From Lingula anatina (lineage: Eukaryota > Brachiopoda > Lingulata > Lingulida > Lingulidae), in assembly GCF_001039355.2 (NCBI RefSeq), contig NW_019776139.1:1-64000 (forward strand): a stretch of 64,000 nucleotides of DNA, in the 5' to 3' direction. Positions 12,789-24,652 of the stretch are shown here, piece by piece. The notes beneath the pieces are model-generated. The model was not told the DNA's origin. It did not search any database and saw only the letters and a program-made list of their open reading frames with translations. Position numbers and translations under genes: made by a program. Position 1 is the stretch's first letter. Every line of letters starts with the position of its first letter.

Positions 12789-13545
12789 CAGGCAAGAGAG
12801 GCGGGATAGTCTAAAGATGGCATTTATCATGCTGTTCAGGTGTGGTAACTCTTTTAACTCAGTCCAGGTGTGGACATAAAAGCTATCAAAGTGTGATGTT
12901 AATCATCCGGACTCGCTGTGACTTAGACAAGGTGCACAGCAGGAAGCGACACTTTTGTACTGCAACACGCAAGCTGGCTGTAGTATGAGCACATCTTGAA
13001 TATTGCCGTTATACAAAAATGTTGGAAGAGCGATAAAGGTGTACTGCATATATGTGGAAAACCTGGAAATGCAGCTCAGAAAAATGATTTCCAGTACACT
13101 TTGTTTGATGCCAAATACATGCGTCTGATGTAACTGTTTCTTTCGTTTCTTAAAAATATTTTTGATACCTTAGTATACTTAAACATTATGATTTCAGTAT
13201 AAATATATGACATATAAACCTAGATAATGGGCTAATGGAGGAAGGGCCTATATTAGTGAGAACCCCTCAAAATAAGTGAAAAAAAATTGTCAATATTATG
13301 GCTACAGTAGCTATGTGTGTGAACTGTTTTTATGAATTTTATCAGCACAGGGTACTTAGTTACTTACATAATGAAAGCTTATCAACAAAGGTTTTTTTCT
13401 TTAATTTGTCGGTGCAATAGACATTGAAACGTCTTTTATCTGTGATTATTATGTTTAACACTTATTTGATAGAAATTGTGAAGCATACTCTATGCTATGT
13501 AGGTTTGTCAACTCTCATAATAAAAGTTTAATTTTTCTTATTTTT
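12789..13545 (+). terminator. 3' UTR and polyadenylation signal of the CCDC33-like gene
   Basis: Noncoding sequence after the TGA at 12786-12788. The first well-placed AATAAA is at 13519-13524, followed by a T-rich stretch, which would give a 3' UTR of about 750 nt. Confidence 0.5.
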
Positions 13546-13960
13546 GAACGTTTTGCTTCTTGTTCCTTTTTGTAAATTGTGAATGTATGCCTATCGCATT
13601 TATTTGGTGGAAAATAATAATTTAAACTTTGAGTACTATGCGTTGTAGTTCATTAAAACAAAGGAAGGTGACGTATTGGTTGACTTATGAAGTAAAAACT
13701 AATTGAATTGCAAGAAATATGGTTAAAAACATTTCGATCTGAAAAAAAGCAAAGCTGCCAAATGTACAGACACAAAGAAAATGATCATGCTTGTGCTCAA
13801 ATTACTGTCACATCAATAAAAAGATACAAATATTATGCTGAAAACGTTAGCATTTTGGAATACACGTATCGTAATTGGCACTTAAACTAGACGCAGACGA
13901 CACGCTGTGATCGTCTGCACCTGAGAGTTCAGACGGTGCACCCGCTCTCCCTTAGTATCC

Positions 13961-14071
13961 ATGGCATCAGAAATGTACTACGAACAATACATTCTGGATG
14001 ACAGTTACCTGTATATGACATCGCAAGAACGCAACCGCATGTCGCTTCATGAAAGAGACTCGAGTGCCTAG
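13961..14071 (+). other. 36-codon tyrosine-rich small ORF, function unknown
   Basis: ATG at 13961 opens 36 codons ending in TAG at 14069-14071. The peptide begins MASEMYYEQYILDDSYLYM and ends in a charged segment rich in Arg, His and Ser. Local base composition (CG-containing, balanced) differs from the AT-rich surroundings and resembles the exons nearby. It is not recognised. It could be a true microprotein, an orphan first exon or chance. Confidence 0.25.
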
Positions 14072-14528
14072 GACCCCATGCATATATCCTCAGTATCTGT
14101 TAATGAATATATTGACAGAGTAATTGTGAGATCTATTGCAATCAATCATTGCTGACACTAAATGCTTCTCAATGGTCGCATTGGAGGGGAACGTGCCTTG
14201 GTAAGAAGATCAGAAATGAGAATACTGTGGACTATGTTTTTGCAAGATAGGCCTGCGCTGTGTACATGTAGTGACATGTACTAGTAGGCCTACATGTACT
14301 GAGCACGAAATGTATGCTATGAAGATGCATAATTTTTGTATTTACGTATTCATAAATGGCACCTGTACATGTATATAAGACACAAAAATTCAGAAAATCG
14401 TAACTCTTGTGAAAAAGCGAACATTTTAAACAATGTCAGTGACCTTGCTCTGAAAGTCAGCTGTCCAAACATCATCCAATATCTATTCGTCGTCTTGTTT
14501 TCTGGGATCATCTATTATGCTTCTAACA

Positions 14529-15039
14529 CATTTTATTCCTCTGAAATTGTTTATGCATAGATAGATTGAGGTTATGTTAAATCTTACAAAACTTTTGATA
14601 AAATCTGGTTTTAATGCATATTATGCTTAATAAAAACCCACCAAATATTGGTGTATAGAAATCCATGCAATGTTTTATAATGACCTGATATTGCATATCA
14701 TGTTCATCCAATGAAAATAAAGTATCCAAGGAGAACTATTGCCAGAATAGCCTTTTTCAACAGTAAGCAAAATGCATATGTTCGATTTGCATCGTAAAAA
14801 CTATACTGCTGCCTGATAAAAAATTTAACCTCAAAGCATCCCTGTGTGGGCATTCCCTGTCCGCGTTCAAATTGTCTTTAGTCCGAGGTCTATATTGATA
14901 AGTATAAAGACAGTCGGGGATCTCTACCTTTGCCATCTGCTTGAAAAGGCGCGGTATTTCTGGAAGCTTTATCGTCCAAAGAGAAGAGAACCGCCCCACT
15001 TATAATATACGATAAGCACGCACAGGAGGAAGCCGTAAG
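14529..15039 (-). terminator. 3' UTR of the SLC16-type gene with candidate poly(A) signal
   Basis: Sequence downstream (minus strand) of the TAA at 15040-15042. A TTTATT on the plus strand near 14530 is an AATAAA on the minus strand. The gene therefore converges with the CCDC33-like gene, leaving about 1 kb between the two likely 3' ends. That interval shows only the small ORF listed separately. Confidence 0.4.
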
Positions 15040-18000
15040 TTATGAACCGCCCGAGAATGTTTCGGATGTAGCAATTTCGGAGCACTTTCCAGAACACTTC
15101 GTCAGCAGTTCCCCACAGAGGTTGCACTTGGCTCGCGACCTGGCCAGATGGCGAAGAGGAAAGCAAACCAAGCCCGCCAGAAAGAACAGGGCGGCGGCAA
15201 GTCCGAATGGGGCGTAGAAGTTCCCTGATACGTCGTGAATGGAGCCTAATGAAGGCAATCACAAAGGTTAATTGATTCGTTTAATGAATTATAATTAATT
15301 AAAACGTGCATTTAAAGAATAACATCATCTTTGTGTTTTGTATGCAAAGTTCGGTGTATGTGTGTGTTTGTGTGTCAGTAGGAGAGATATAATACCTTTA
15401 CAACACTGAACTTTCTTTGAAAAATTGCAAGTTGTATACATGTGTACCTGTTATAACAGGGCAGATTATGTAACCGATGCCTTGAAACATTGCTATCCAT
15501 CCGAAGGCATTTGTTAATTTCCCTACTCCCAGTAAGTCTACGATGACTATGGTTCGTAGTGATACATAAGAACCTGAAAAGCAGACGAAAATTTCAATAC
15601 AAAAGACATCTTGAACAACAGTTATTTAAAATGAGCATTCTGTTCTTTCACTATCCCTACTCGCTCTGTCGTAAGATTTCATTACAAAATATACGCCACC
15701 CCTCTTATGGCTCTTTTTCCGACACCCACCTACGTTAAATCCAAAAGCTTGAGCGCAGGCGGGATCGAATATTTCAAGTCTTACAAAAAAGTATCATGAT
15801 AAATGTTATACTTCGTAGAAACTATAAAATTTCACCAACAAACTAAAAGAACATTTTATTGGTTCATTCATCAAAACGTTGGACAAGCCAAAACATACCC
15901 GCGTTAAATCCAAAGGCAAGAGCGCAGGCAATAAGTATTTCAAAAGTGTGACAGAAAGGCAACGCCATACATATAATGCTTTGTAAAATCAGGCTGCAAT
16001 AGTACAGTTTCAATGGGTCTACTCGCTGGCAGTCCGCCACTAGACCCATGACCACTCTGCTGATGGTGGATGTGATCCCCGAGCACATGAGCAGGAAGGC
16101 GGCATGCTGTTTGTTCATACCATGGTGCACGGCATGGTCGCCAATGTAGGTGAATGGCGTCGTTTGAGCTGTAAAGAGCAATCTTAATTAAATCTTACAC
16201 ATAGCGTGGTGCCAAAAGTGTCATGGGTAAATACAGAAATAAAAGAAAATGAATTTTAGAATTTTAAATGCAGTGCGCTTCTTGAGATTAATCTTGTCAT
16301 CGTTATATATCAAACGAATCTATACTGGAGATTTTCAGTACTGCACTAAGGCTCTGTTTTCACAACTTTTAGATCGATCTATCACCGCGGGGAGTCTCAC
16401 TAGATTACTTTCAGATAATCCGCCTTAAGTGTCCGTCCCCGCCTACTACAAGCTATAAGGGGTAATTAACTTTCGTGTCCGCCCGGCTGACAGCTAATTA
16501 GCGTGAACCCCCAGGGAGTTAGGTCGATCCAATGTAGGTCGATCTAATCTATGAGAATGGGGTGTAAGGCTCTATTCCCATAGATTTTAGATCGATCTAT
16601 CCCCGCGGGGAGTCTCACTAGATTACTTTCAGATAATCCGACTTAAATGTCCGTCCCGCCTACTACAAGCTGCAAGGGGGTAATTAACTTTGGTGTCCGC
16701 CCGGCTGACAGCTATTTAGCGTGAACCCCCAGGGAGTTAGGTCGATCTAAAGTAGGTCGATCTAATCTATGGAAAAGGGGTGTAAAATTAAAATCGTTCA
16801 AAGACAAAAAAGTGCTCTTGAAGAGAGTGGTGGAGGCTTTTCTCCGAGCAATAAGATTATAGGACAGTAGTATGTTTTCTGTATTAACTATAGGTTAAAA
16901 CTAAGACCAAGCTTTTGTTAAAGATGCCATATGCTCACTTTGTGTTAGAAAGATAGTGGTATAGTGAATGAATAAATAAAAGAATACAAAATGTGTGTCA
17001 TATACTGGCGACCGAACTATGTAGTTAGAGGTCGATAATGCGACCTGTGCAAACGGTATAGTAGGGTAACTACCAGTACTACAATAAAAGACGTTACACC
17101 TGCCGACAAAAAATGTGAGATTTTCATGGGTTGTTAGGTTCACAAAACTGGTTTTCATGTGAAGAATTTGCTGACACTCAAAAGGCAATTTACCTGTCCA
17201 TAAAAAGTGTGAAATTGCTAGGACAACGAAAACTGGATTCTTAAATAGTACTGGGTCTAACATCATTACAAGGACATCCTTGAACGTGGACGAGTCAACT
17301 TGTTCTGGACTTTCCTCGAGTGGCAAATTGCTCATACTGTGTTTGAATGAGTTGATGCTAGAACTTTCTTTATATTCCTTCAGATTCATTATACTTCCAC
17401 TGTAGAAAATGTCTTTTCTGTACAAGGGCCCGAGTCTTGAATTTGAGTTCAAAGAACGTCGTGAATGACTAAGCCTGTGATTGTGTTTTGGTAACATCTT
17501 TTTCCATGATGTGCGCGCTTCTGTATTGTCACGGTCTTGCGAAAGTGTCACCATTGAGTTTGGGGCGTTCGGGGGTGTGCTTGAGTTAAAGTGTTCCATT
17601 TTTACCCTGTTGACCTGAGGATTAGACAGAAAATTTTTATGGGGCTTCTCGTCCCAAGGATAATTGTTGATATTCAAAGAACGAAGCGAGGAGAAAGGAT
17701 GCTCTGTCCCGCTAAGCCCGGTGTCAAACGTATCCACTGGTTTTGGTGCACCGTCTGTTTGCAAATGTAGCGTACGTGACTTCGTAGTGAGATCGCTTTC
17801 GTCCTCCTCATCGTCCTCCTCGATAGTCCTGTAGACGGCCCCAGAAATAACTCCGTGCAGGGTTATACCGGCTATGATAATCAGACCACCTTTCCAATAG
17901 AATATCTCGAACAGGTACTTCGTGAGAGGCGCATACGCAAAGAACCCGATGCCAGAACCGCACATCCCTAGTCCATTAGCAAGTGCCCGGCGTCGTTCAA

Positions 18001-21000
18001 AATAAAATCCAATTATGATGATGGCAGGGATGTACATCATGCCTATCCCAAGACCTAAAACACAACATGTCGTCAAGAAATAAGACATCTGTATCAATTA
18101 ATAGAGTTGAGTATCAAATGGAGGTATTCAAATGAATGATTTTAAAGAGACTAAATACGAACTTTTGGCAACCATTACTTTATATAAAAGTGTCTCAAAC
18201 TTAAACACAGAAACAGAGAAAAGAGAGACCAAGTACTTTAACCAAGAAATAAAAACTGGAAAAATAACCGTTGCAAGAATAGAAAGCAATACCCCTTTCC
18301 TAGGACGAGGCGAACGTAGAAATAAGAAGCCGGCTTTGTACGGTCCGATGTGGGCCACCTTACCGGTCAAGAACCCCAGGGTCACTATCATGATGTAGAT
18401 GTTGGGGGAGAAAGTGCTGACGAATATTGAGAACGACGCTAGTAAACTCCCCGTGATAGTCACTCGGCGGCAGCCAAATCTGTTCACCAATGCGCTAACC
18501 AGTGGTCCTGAAAAAGGCAATCCGATATAAAATGAGCGTTGAATAATCTGGATATTCATTCAAAACATGGAATTAATTTAAATTAAGTGAGGCGGCATTT
18601 CGGTGAACAATTCATTTTAAAAAACAATAGCTGCAATGTTGCCTTATGAGCAGGGCTAAGTAAGAGCATAAGAAAAAGTTTACTCTCTCCTCCCCCATCC
18701 CCTCACCTCCTATGTTTGAAGAAAGGGTGCAGTTTGGGGTCCTTGGAATTTGTTTTTCTTCCTTGTTTTAATCCACCTTTTTATTTGGGAAAAGAGAAGT
18801 ACTCTTTGATCTGTCTGTTTTCTAGCGCTTAAAAGTAATACTATCGAGTGCAGTCAATTATATCATAGGAAATACGCTTGATTTGATAGTTGAGTGAATG
18901 AGTGACCTTATCCTTAAATCAGTTGGCCGAATTTGAAATATCCAAAACAGTCAAATACGACATCCAAATGGTGAAGTTCAATTTTTCACTAAGTGGCCAC
19001 CATAGGTGTCAGGGCTTGAAGTCTGCAGTCAATCTAACACACCATCATGTTTTGATTTGATCTTATAGGACTACCACATTTACTGCATGGTGGGCTCAGT
19101 TTTACTAAGCGAGTTTTGAGGGAAGACATNATATAAAATGAGCGTTGAATAATCTGGATATTCATTCAAAACATGGAATTAATTTAAATTAAGTGAGGCG
19201 GCATTTCGGTGAACAATTCATTTTAAAAAACAATAGCTGCAATGTTGCCTTATGAGCAGGGCTAAGTAAGAGCATAAGAAAAAGTTTACTCTCTCCTCCC
19301 CCATCCCCTCACCTCCTATGTTTGAAGAAAGGGTGCAGTTTGGGGTCCTTGGAATTTGTTTTTCTTCCTTGTTTTAATCCACCTTTTTATTTGGGAAAAG
19401 AGAAGTACCTTTGATCTGTCTGTTTTCATTTTTTAGCGCTTAAAAGTAATACTATCGAGTGCAGTCAATTATATCATAGGAAATACGCTTGATTTGATAG
19501 TTGAGTGAACGAGTGACCTTATCCTTAAATCAGTTGGCCGAATTTGAAATATCCAAAACAGTCAAATACGACATCCAAATGGTGAAGTTCAATTTTTCAC
19601 TAAGTGGCCACCATAGGTGTCAGGGCTTGAAGTCTGCAGTCAATCTAACACACCATCATGTTTTGATTTGATCTTATAGGACTACCACATTTACTGCATG
19701 GTGGGCTCAGTTTTACTAAGCGAGTTTTGAGGGAAGACATGAGGCCCAGTGTAACAACGGACAAGACGGAGAGTTTTAGGGACCATTCCCAGACCCTATC
19801 GTACTAACTGTGGATCGATCTATCTCCCAGGGGATTCTCGCTAAATAGCAATCAACTTAAGCGGCTTAGATGTCTGTCATGCCTACTGAAGCTGCTAGGG
19901 GGTAATTAATTATCATTTAGCAGCTTCAGTAGGCGTGCCAGACATCTAAGCCACTTAAGTTGAAAGTAATTTAGCGAGAAAACCCTCGGAGATGGATCGA
20001 TCCTGTTAGATCGATCTAGGTATGGGAACCCAGTCTTACAATTCTAAGACCTGGCGGGCGCTGCGTTTTCAAAGTGAGAGTCTGTGTCTGGGACATAACT
20101 TCAGTTATGCAAGTCACGACGCCCGTTAAGAGAACTTACAATAGGCTCAGCAACCATCAGCTGGACATTACCTCAGTATAACTGCACAATTAAGAGATAA
20201 TACATTATTCCCAGCAGACATCAGCTGGGGCATGACCTCAGCATAACTGCACAAATTAAGGGTATTGTTAGCCTTTGCCAGAAACTCCTTATTTGATGTC
20301 TTACATACTTTCTTTTGGATAACAGATGAATCTTCAGTGTTCAGCGACTAAATTAATTAACATTTACACACATTTGATCTTACGGGTTTCTCAAATTTCT
20401 CCTGTACCTGAGCACCCACGAACACCGGTTTAATGGCTTTGTTCAGATTTTATCATTGATTAATGAAAAGCTGCAATTAGGGGATCAAAACGTCATAATA
20501 AAAACAATTAAACCAAAGTGACGACACGGGATTGTAGCACATACAGTCGTGGTCAACTATGCCAATTTTCGTGATGAAATCTTGTTCAGGGGGAAGTAAC
20601 GCCCCATACCGATTGCTATCTCTCCTCAAAATAGAAAGGTGTTAAATTGACGATGAAAGCTTTGAGTTGCCTATAAACGCCGATATTCTATATTTTAGAG
20701 GGGATTTCAATGTTTAAAATCAACACAAAGATACATTATTGAATAATTAGATGCAGGAAAAACCTCATTTTCGGTGTCTGGATTATGATAGAGGCTTGCA
20801 GTAGCCTTAAGAGATAATACATTATTCCCAGCAGGCATTAGCTGGGGGATGACCTCAGCGTAACTGCACAAATTTAGACAGAATACATTACTGAAATTAG
20901 CCCAGTAGTCATCAGTTGGGGCACAACCTGCCAACCCCATCTTAAACAGTATAAACATATATATATGGAAAGAACAGATACTTGAGTAACATCGTTTTCT

Positions 21001-22690
21001 CTAACGCGCTGGTTTCATTGATTTTTGTACTAGTAAATATCTAATTGTTAGTGCACTTATATATAATTTTCATTTTCGTTTATTTTTAATTTAGCTTTTT
21101 ATTCGTTGATAACTCATTTTGTTGATTTGCTTCTTAGTTAAATTTGGTTTTTAGTTTATCAAATCATTTTTGAACAGTGCAACACAGTTTGAAAAACCAG
21201 ACTTTACCGCCGTCCAAGCCAGAATTTCCTCGCCAAAAACACATATTTAACGAATATTCCCGGGTTAAACTGTATTTCATACCCGACTAACCAATCTTTG
21301 GTCTTCCTTTTCTGACACTAGAGTAGCTCTGTAACAATTTTGGAAAAAAGCAAAAGATCAAAACTCGCACATAAGCTCGCTTTCTTCCAATACCCCGCAC
21401 TTTTCAATGGCTCGACATCCGAGTCACAAGACTCGTACTGTGACCCGCTTAATTTTCAAAGCGATTTATGCACCTAGAATGCGTTCAGAATCCTGGCTTG
21501 GATCAGTATAACGTCTCAACGGAGTGTTTTTTACGCGCATGAGGACTAGTTGGTAAAAACAAGCACCAAATATCCCTTTTCCTCCCACCTTCACCCTGTG
21601 TTTCAAGATCTAACAGCGTTCTTTGCTGGACAGCATACGCTTTCTGTTGCAGTCCAGCAACGACGACAAGAGGTGTACGCGGTAAAGAGAGAGTTAACCT
21701 TGAAACTCAAGGTGTGTATCTTATCACCTCCTCCTGCCCCTCTTATCTATCATTTCGAACGTCACATCAGAAAATTTTGTTTTAAAAAAGCTCACAAAAC
21801 GTATCTTCATATACTAGAACACCCATAACTGTGACGTGACTATTGCGATTTCATCAAAGATGGCCTTCATCTTGGACGAATAAAATACGAAGATACGTTT
21901 TATTGGTCCAAGCTTCAATTCGCTGAGAAAAGCTCGTTGAAAGTTTAAGATGTAAACTTTATTTATTTATTTATTTATTTATTAAAGAAATAAACATACA
22001 CTCCGAAGGTGTGTTTTAAATTCTACACCATAACACAAATGGCATCAGACTTAAATATACACAGGAATACTGTTTTACACAGTAACAAACTTGTCTAATA
22101 TTGTTCACGTACTAGTAGATATACCACATTTGTTTGGCTGACTACATTCATCTACTAAGTTGGTCATTTTTCTTTATCATTTCTGCTGTGAAGTCTTAAG
22201 ATTAAGAAAGCTAAATTTGTCCTGGGTATTAATGTGTGTGTATACATTTTAGTTAATATTAAATTCACGTCATATTATGGACCTCATCTTCAACCTTGCT
22301 TAATTTTCTTATTCTCTCCTGAAGGGTTACTCATACAGGTTTGTACATGTAGCACATGAAACCCCTGTGTAAACTACACAGCTTTATCTAAAATGAGACG
22401 GTTTTAGAAGACCACAGCACTTTCTTGTTGACCTGACGCGAACTGCAGCCGTGTGATGATTGGAGAAGATAATTTCACGCACATGCGATCAAGCGTAAAA
22501 AGGATTTGCTGATACAAATGGACATAAATTATGACAGGCAGTCCATTTATGCTCATATTATGTAAATCGTGGCCATATTTCGCCTTTAGCTCTGGTCATT
22601 GGGCTGAATTATTGCTCGACAGAAAGCAATAAAACATTTGTTTTTACACAAAGCCTTTGGTGGGGAGATGTTGACTTTAACGTAAAGCCT

Positions 22691-22725
<35 letters not shown>

Positions 22726-23027
22726 GCCTTACCTGCAAGCATGTGCATTCCCATGGTGGTTGATCCCACCGCAGCTGTCACAGCCTTCGACGCCCCGAAA
22801 TAGTCCAACAATTCTAGATACAGCACACCAAATGAGAATAAAATCCCATCGGCCAAAAAGTTTATAACAAAAGAGCCAAAGCACACAACCCAAGCCCAGC
22901 CGTAGTCTTTGACGTCTTTGCAGCGTCTTTTGCGTGGACGCCCCACACCCCTAACAACTGGTATGGGGTGGACGCCGGACTCATTCACCTTGCCACTGTT
23001 CAATTTGATTTCCTCCTCCTTGTCCAT
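15040..23027 (-). CDS. Monocarboxylate transporter-like protein (SLC16 family)
   Basis: Six coding exons on the minus strand: 23027-22733, 18507-18364, 18054-17194, 16168-15899, 15573-15448, 15245-15040. All internal junctions are phase 1 with GT-AG sites; the sum is 1902 nt (633 residues). The cytosolic N terminus leads into KDYGWAWVVCFGSF, the family's first signature at TM1. TM5 begins with FYFERRRALANG, the second signature. There are about 12 hydrophobic segments, with a roughly 200-residue hydrophilic loop between TM6 and TM7. TM8 keeps the key Arg (STISRVVMG), but the residue four before it is Ser where proton-coupled MCT1 has Asp. I infer an orphan-type SLC16 carrier (MCT9/12/13/14-like) rather than a lactate/proton symporter; substrate unknown. 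The 4.2-kb first intron and others hold several repeats. Confidence 0.88.
15730..15785 (-). pseudogene. Decayed duplicate of the end of an SLC16-type exon, donor site intact
   Basis: On the minus strand this intronic stretch would read LEIFDPACAQAFGFNVG, against FEILIACALAFGFNAG at the 3' end of the real exon 16168-15899. It ends at a consensus donor (G|GTGGGT at 15730/15729), as the real exon does. It lies about 170 bp downstream of the original in the same intron and carries no acceptor-side half. Confidence 0.75.
16348..16782. mobile_element. Two tandem foldback elements (about 217 bp each)
   Basis: Units 16348-16564 and 16565-16782 are about 90 percent alike. Each starts TAAGGCTCT, carries TTAGATCGATCTAT near its left end and the inverted form (TAGGTCGATCTAATCTAT) near its right end, and ends GGGGTG. 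A shared TAA lies before, between and after the units, which would fit a 3-bp target duplication with a side-by-side insertion. There is no coding capacity. They lie in an intron of the SLC16-type gene. Confidence 0.75.
18524..19740. repeat. Direct duplication around a single-N join (assembly scar)
   Basis: Sequence 18524-19129 is repeated almost exactly at 19131-19740, with the single N at 19130 between. Differences are a few substitutions and a small indel near 18820/19430. The pattern of identical flanks abutting an N fits two overlapping contig ends or haplotypes placed in series. Both copies are intronic, just upstream of exon 18507-18364 of the SLC16-type gene. Confidence 0.9.
19778..20041. 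mobile_element. Near-palindromic foldback element, GATCGATC family
   Basis: Two arms of about 110 nt pair: CTTAAGCGGCTTAGATGTCT and a GAAGCTGCTA block on the left, AGCAGCTTCAGTAGGC and ACATCTAAGCCACTTAAG on the right, around a TAATTAATTA centre. GATCGATC words lie near both outer ends, as in the pair at 16348-16782, and the interior words (TCTCGCTAAAT, GGGGGTAATTAA) are also shared. It is a noncoding relative of those elements, in intron 1 of the SLC16-type gene. Confidence 0.8.
20151..20937. repeat. Four dispersed copies of a repeat of about 60 bp
   Basis: Copies near 20151-20200, 20201-20262, 20812-20875 and 20880-20937 share the order GATAATACATTATTCCCAGC, a CATCAGCTGGGG-like block, GACCTCAGC and TAACTGCACAAATT. 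They form two pairs about 600 bp apart in intron 1 of the SLC16-type gene. No function is recognised. Confidence 0.75.
21960..21985. repeat. (TTTA)n microsatellite
   Basis: About six TTTA units in intron 1 of the SLC16-type gene. Confidence 0.9.
22693..22722. repeat. A-tract 10 bp from a splice donor
   Basis: A run of about 29 A residues (U-rich in the minus-strand transcript) lies directly downstream of the first coding-exon donor of the SLC16-type gene (GT at 22732-22731). Confidence 0.9.
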
Positions 23028-23040
23028 CTCACCGGGATGC
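23028..23040 (-). other. 5' UTR end and acceptor upstream of the SLC16-type start codon
   Basis: On the minus strand a consensus acceptor (TATTTTCAG, AG at 23042-23041) stands 13 nt before the ATG. This suggests that the first coding exon starts at 23040 and that at least one untranslated exon lies further upstream. Confidence 0.6.
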
Positions 23041-23830
23041 CTGAAAATACATCAGTACTGCTAAGAGAGCCTAAAATTTTTGCACTGCACGATTATGAAG
23101 TTCAAGAATTATTAGGTCGGATAAACATAGTCTAATAGTTATGATATATGGTTACGCTCTGTATCCCTGCTAGAGAAACTGTCACATCTAGCGCATAGCA
23201 CTGAAACGTTTGAGAAACATGCCCATACGCACAGAAACGCAAGGGGTTTGTTTATTACGCAGTATACGTCTCAAGTACGCAGGAAAACGTTGATGTACGT
23301 TCTCATTCCAAGAGGGAGATAAAATGTTTTGAGCATGATCAAAACCAATTTCATCCCCTGCTCTTCATTTTAATACGCTGGGAAGAGAGTGATATCCTAG
23401 GCTCACAGTTGTGCGTATAATTGATTTCACGTACGACACTCAAGATTACGTACCTCTTTACGCTAGGTGTGACAGAGCCTTAAGGGTGTATTGTCACCCC
23501 ACGAACTGTAGCACAGGCTTGGTTACACGGTAGAAGTCTCATCTTTACCACGTGCACCTGGTGTACACTGACTATTCCAAGGCCAGACACCTGAACATTT
23601 TGGGTATATCGGAAACGAGGCGCAAATGTGAAGGATGGGTCGTTAGAAAAATTAGCCCATGCTTGTTTATTGTCAATAAGCCAAAGCATGGTACGAAAAC
23701 CTCAACATTAACAACAACAAGAACGCCAGAAGGTGAATTTCTGCCTACGCGTGAAATTTTACTGTTTTATATATCTTTCAATATTCAGTATTGTATTAGT
23801 TAGCTATTGGATAAGCCAATCAAAATTGAT

Positions 23831-23833
23831 TCT

Positions 23834-23870
<37 letters not shown>

Positions 23871-23881
23871 CCTCTCTCTCT
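23831..23881. repeat. (CT)n microsatellite, interrupted
   Basis: About 25 CT units with a few CTTT and CCCT interruptions, in the gene-poor interval. Confidence 0.9.
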
Positions 23882-24507
23882 CAAACAGAACACTTCTCAA
23901 AAGAAAAAAAAGTATTTTAAAAACCTTTAACTAAATTAAACGTTTTCTATCTATATTTACCTTCGACAAAAAAAATACGTATTGTCTGGATACGTATTTG
24001 GCTTAACCGTCTCCTCTACGTTGAACCCGGTACAATACATAAGATATGTCATCTGGTCTGAGGAAAAATTGTTGGAAATATTTTTTTCAACTTCCAACAA
24101 AGGAAACGTGTCCTTCTTTACTTTTGCTCCAAGCGTCACACTGCGAGGTATTGTTTCACAAGTTTACAATTAAGTACCCTAAAACACTTCAAATGAATGT
24201 ACCAAATCACACTGCGGTGAAATAACAATGACCCCATAAAAAGCAATTTGAGGATTTAAATCCAAACCTGCTTTATGGCTTGAATACCAGACAAAAATTA
24301 CCTATGACGCGATGTTCTTTGTTGAAAAAGGCTACGAGATGAAGCTTGGTGTAAGTGAAGATAGAAGTTCTGTAACTTTGTAAAAAGCATTTATCGAGTT
24401 GACGCTTATACGGCTTGTTGTCTTGGCTCTGTAGAACGCCATGGTTGTGCTAAAGGCCAACTTTTTTATGGCATGTTTACGTATTATTTTATGTATTATT
24501 TATTAAT

Positions 24508-24510
24508 CGC

Positions 24511-24545
<35 letters not shown>

Positions 24546-24548
24546 TTA
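24508..24548. repeat. (TTTA)n microsatellite
   Basis: About ten TTTA units followed by TTATCATTATCA, in the gene-poor interval. Confidence 0.9.
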
Positions 24549-24604
24549 TCATTATCATTTTTTTTTGCAGTAGCGCCATCCTGTCATCTTGCCAAACTCC
24601 TTTT

Positions 24605-24652
24605 GTGACCTCAAAAGTGACCTCATGTGTGACCTCAAATTTCCCTGACCTT
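24605..24652. promoter_or_regulatory. Cluster of four TGACCT half-sites
   Basis: TGACCT occurs at 24606, 24618, 24630 and 24646, all in one orientation, with start-to-start spacing of 12, 12 and 16 bp. TGACCT is the reverse of the AGGTCA half-site bound by nuclear receptors. The first three lie in a 12-bp tandem unit (GTGACCTCA plus three bases), so the cluster may simply be a short tandem repeat. Confidence 0.3.
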
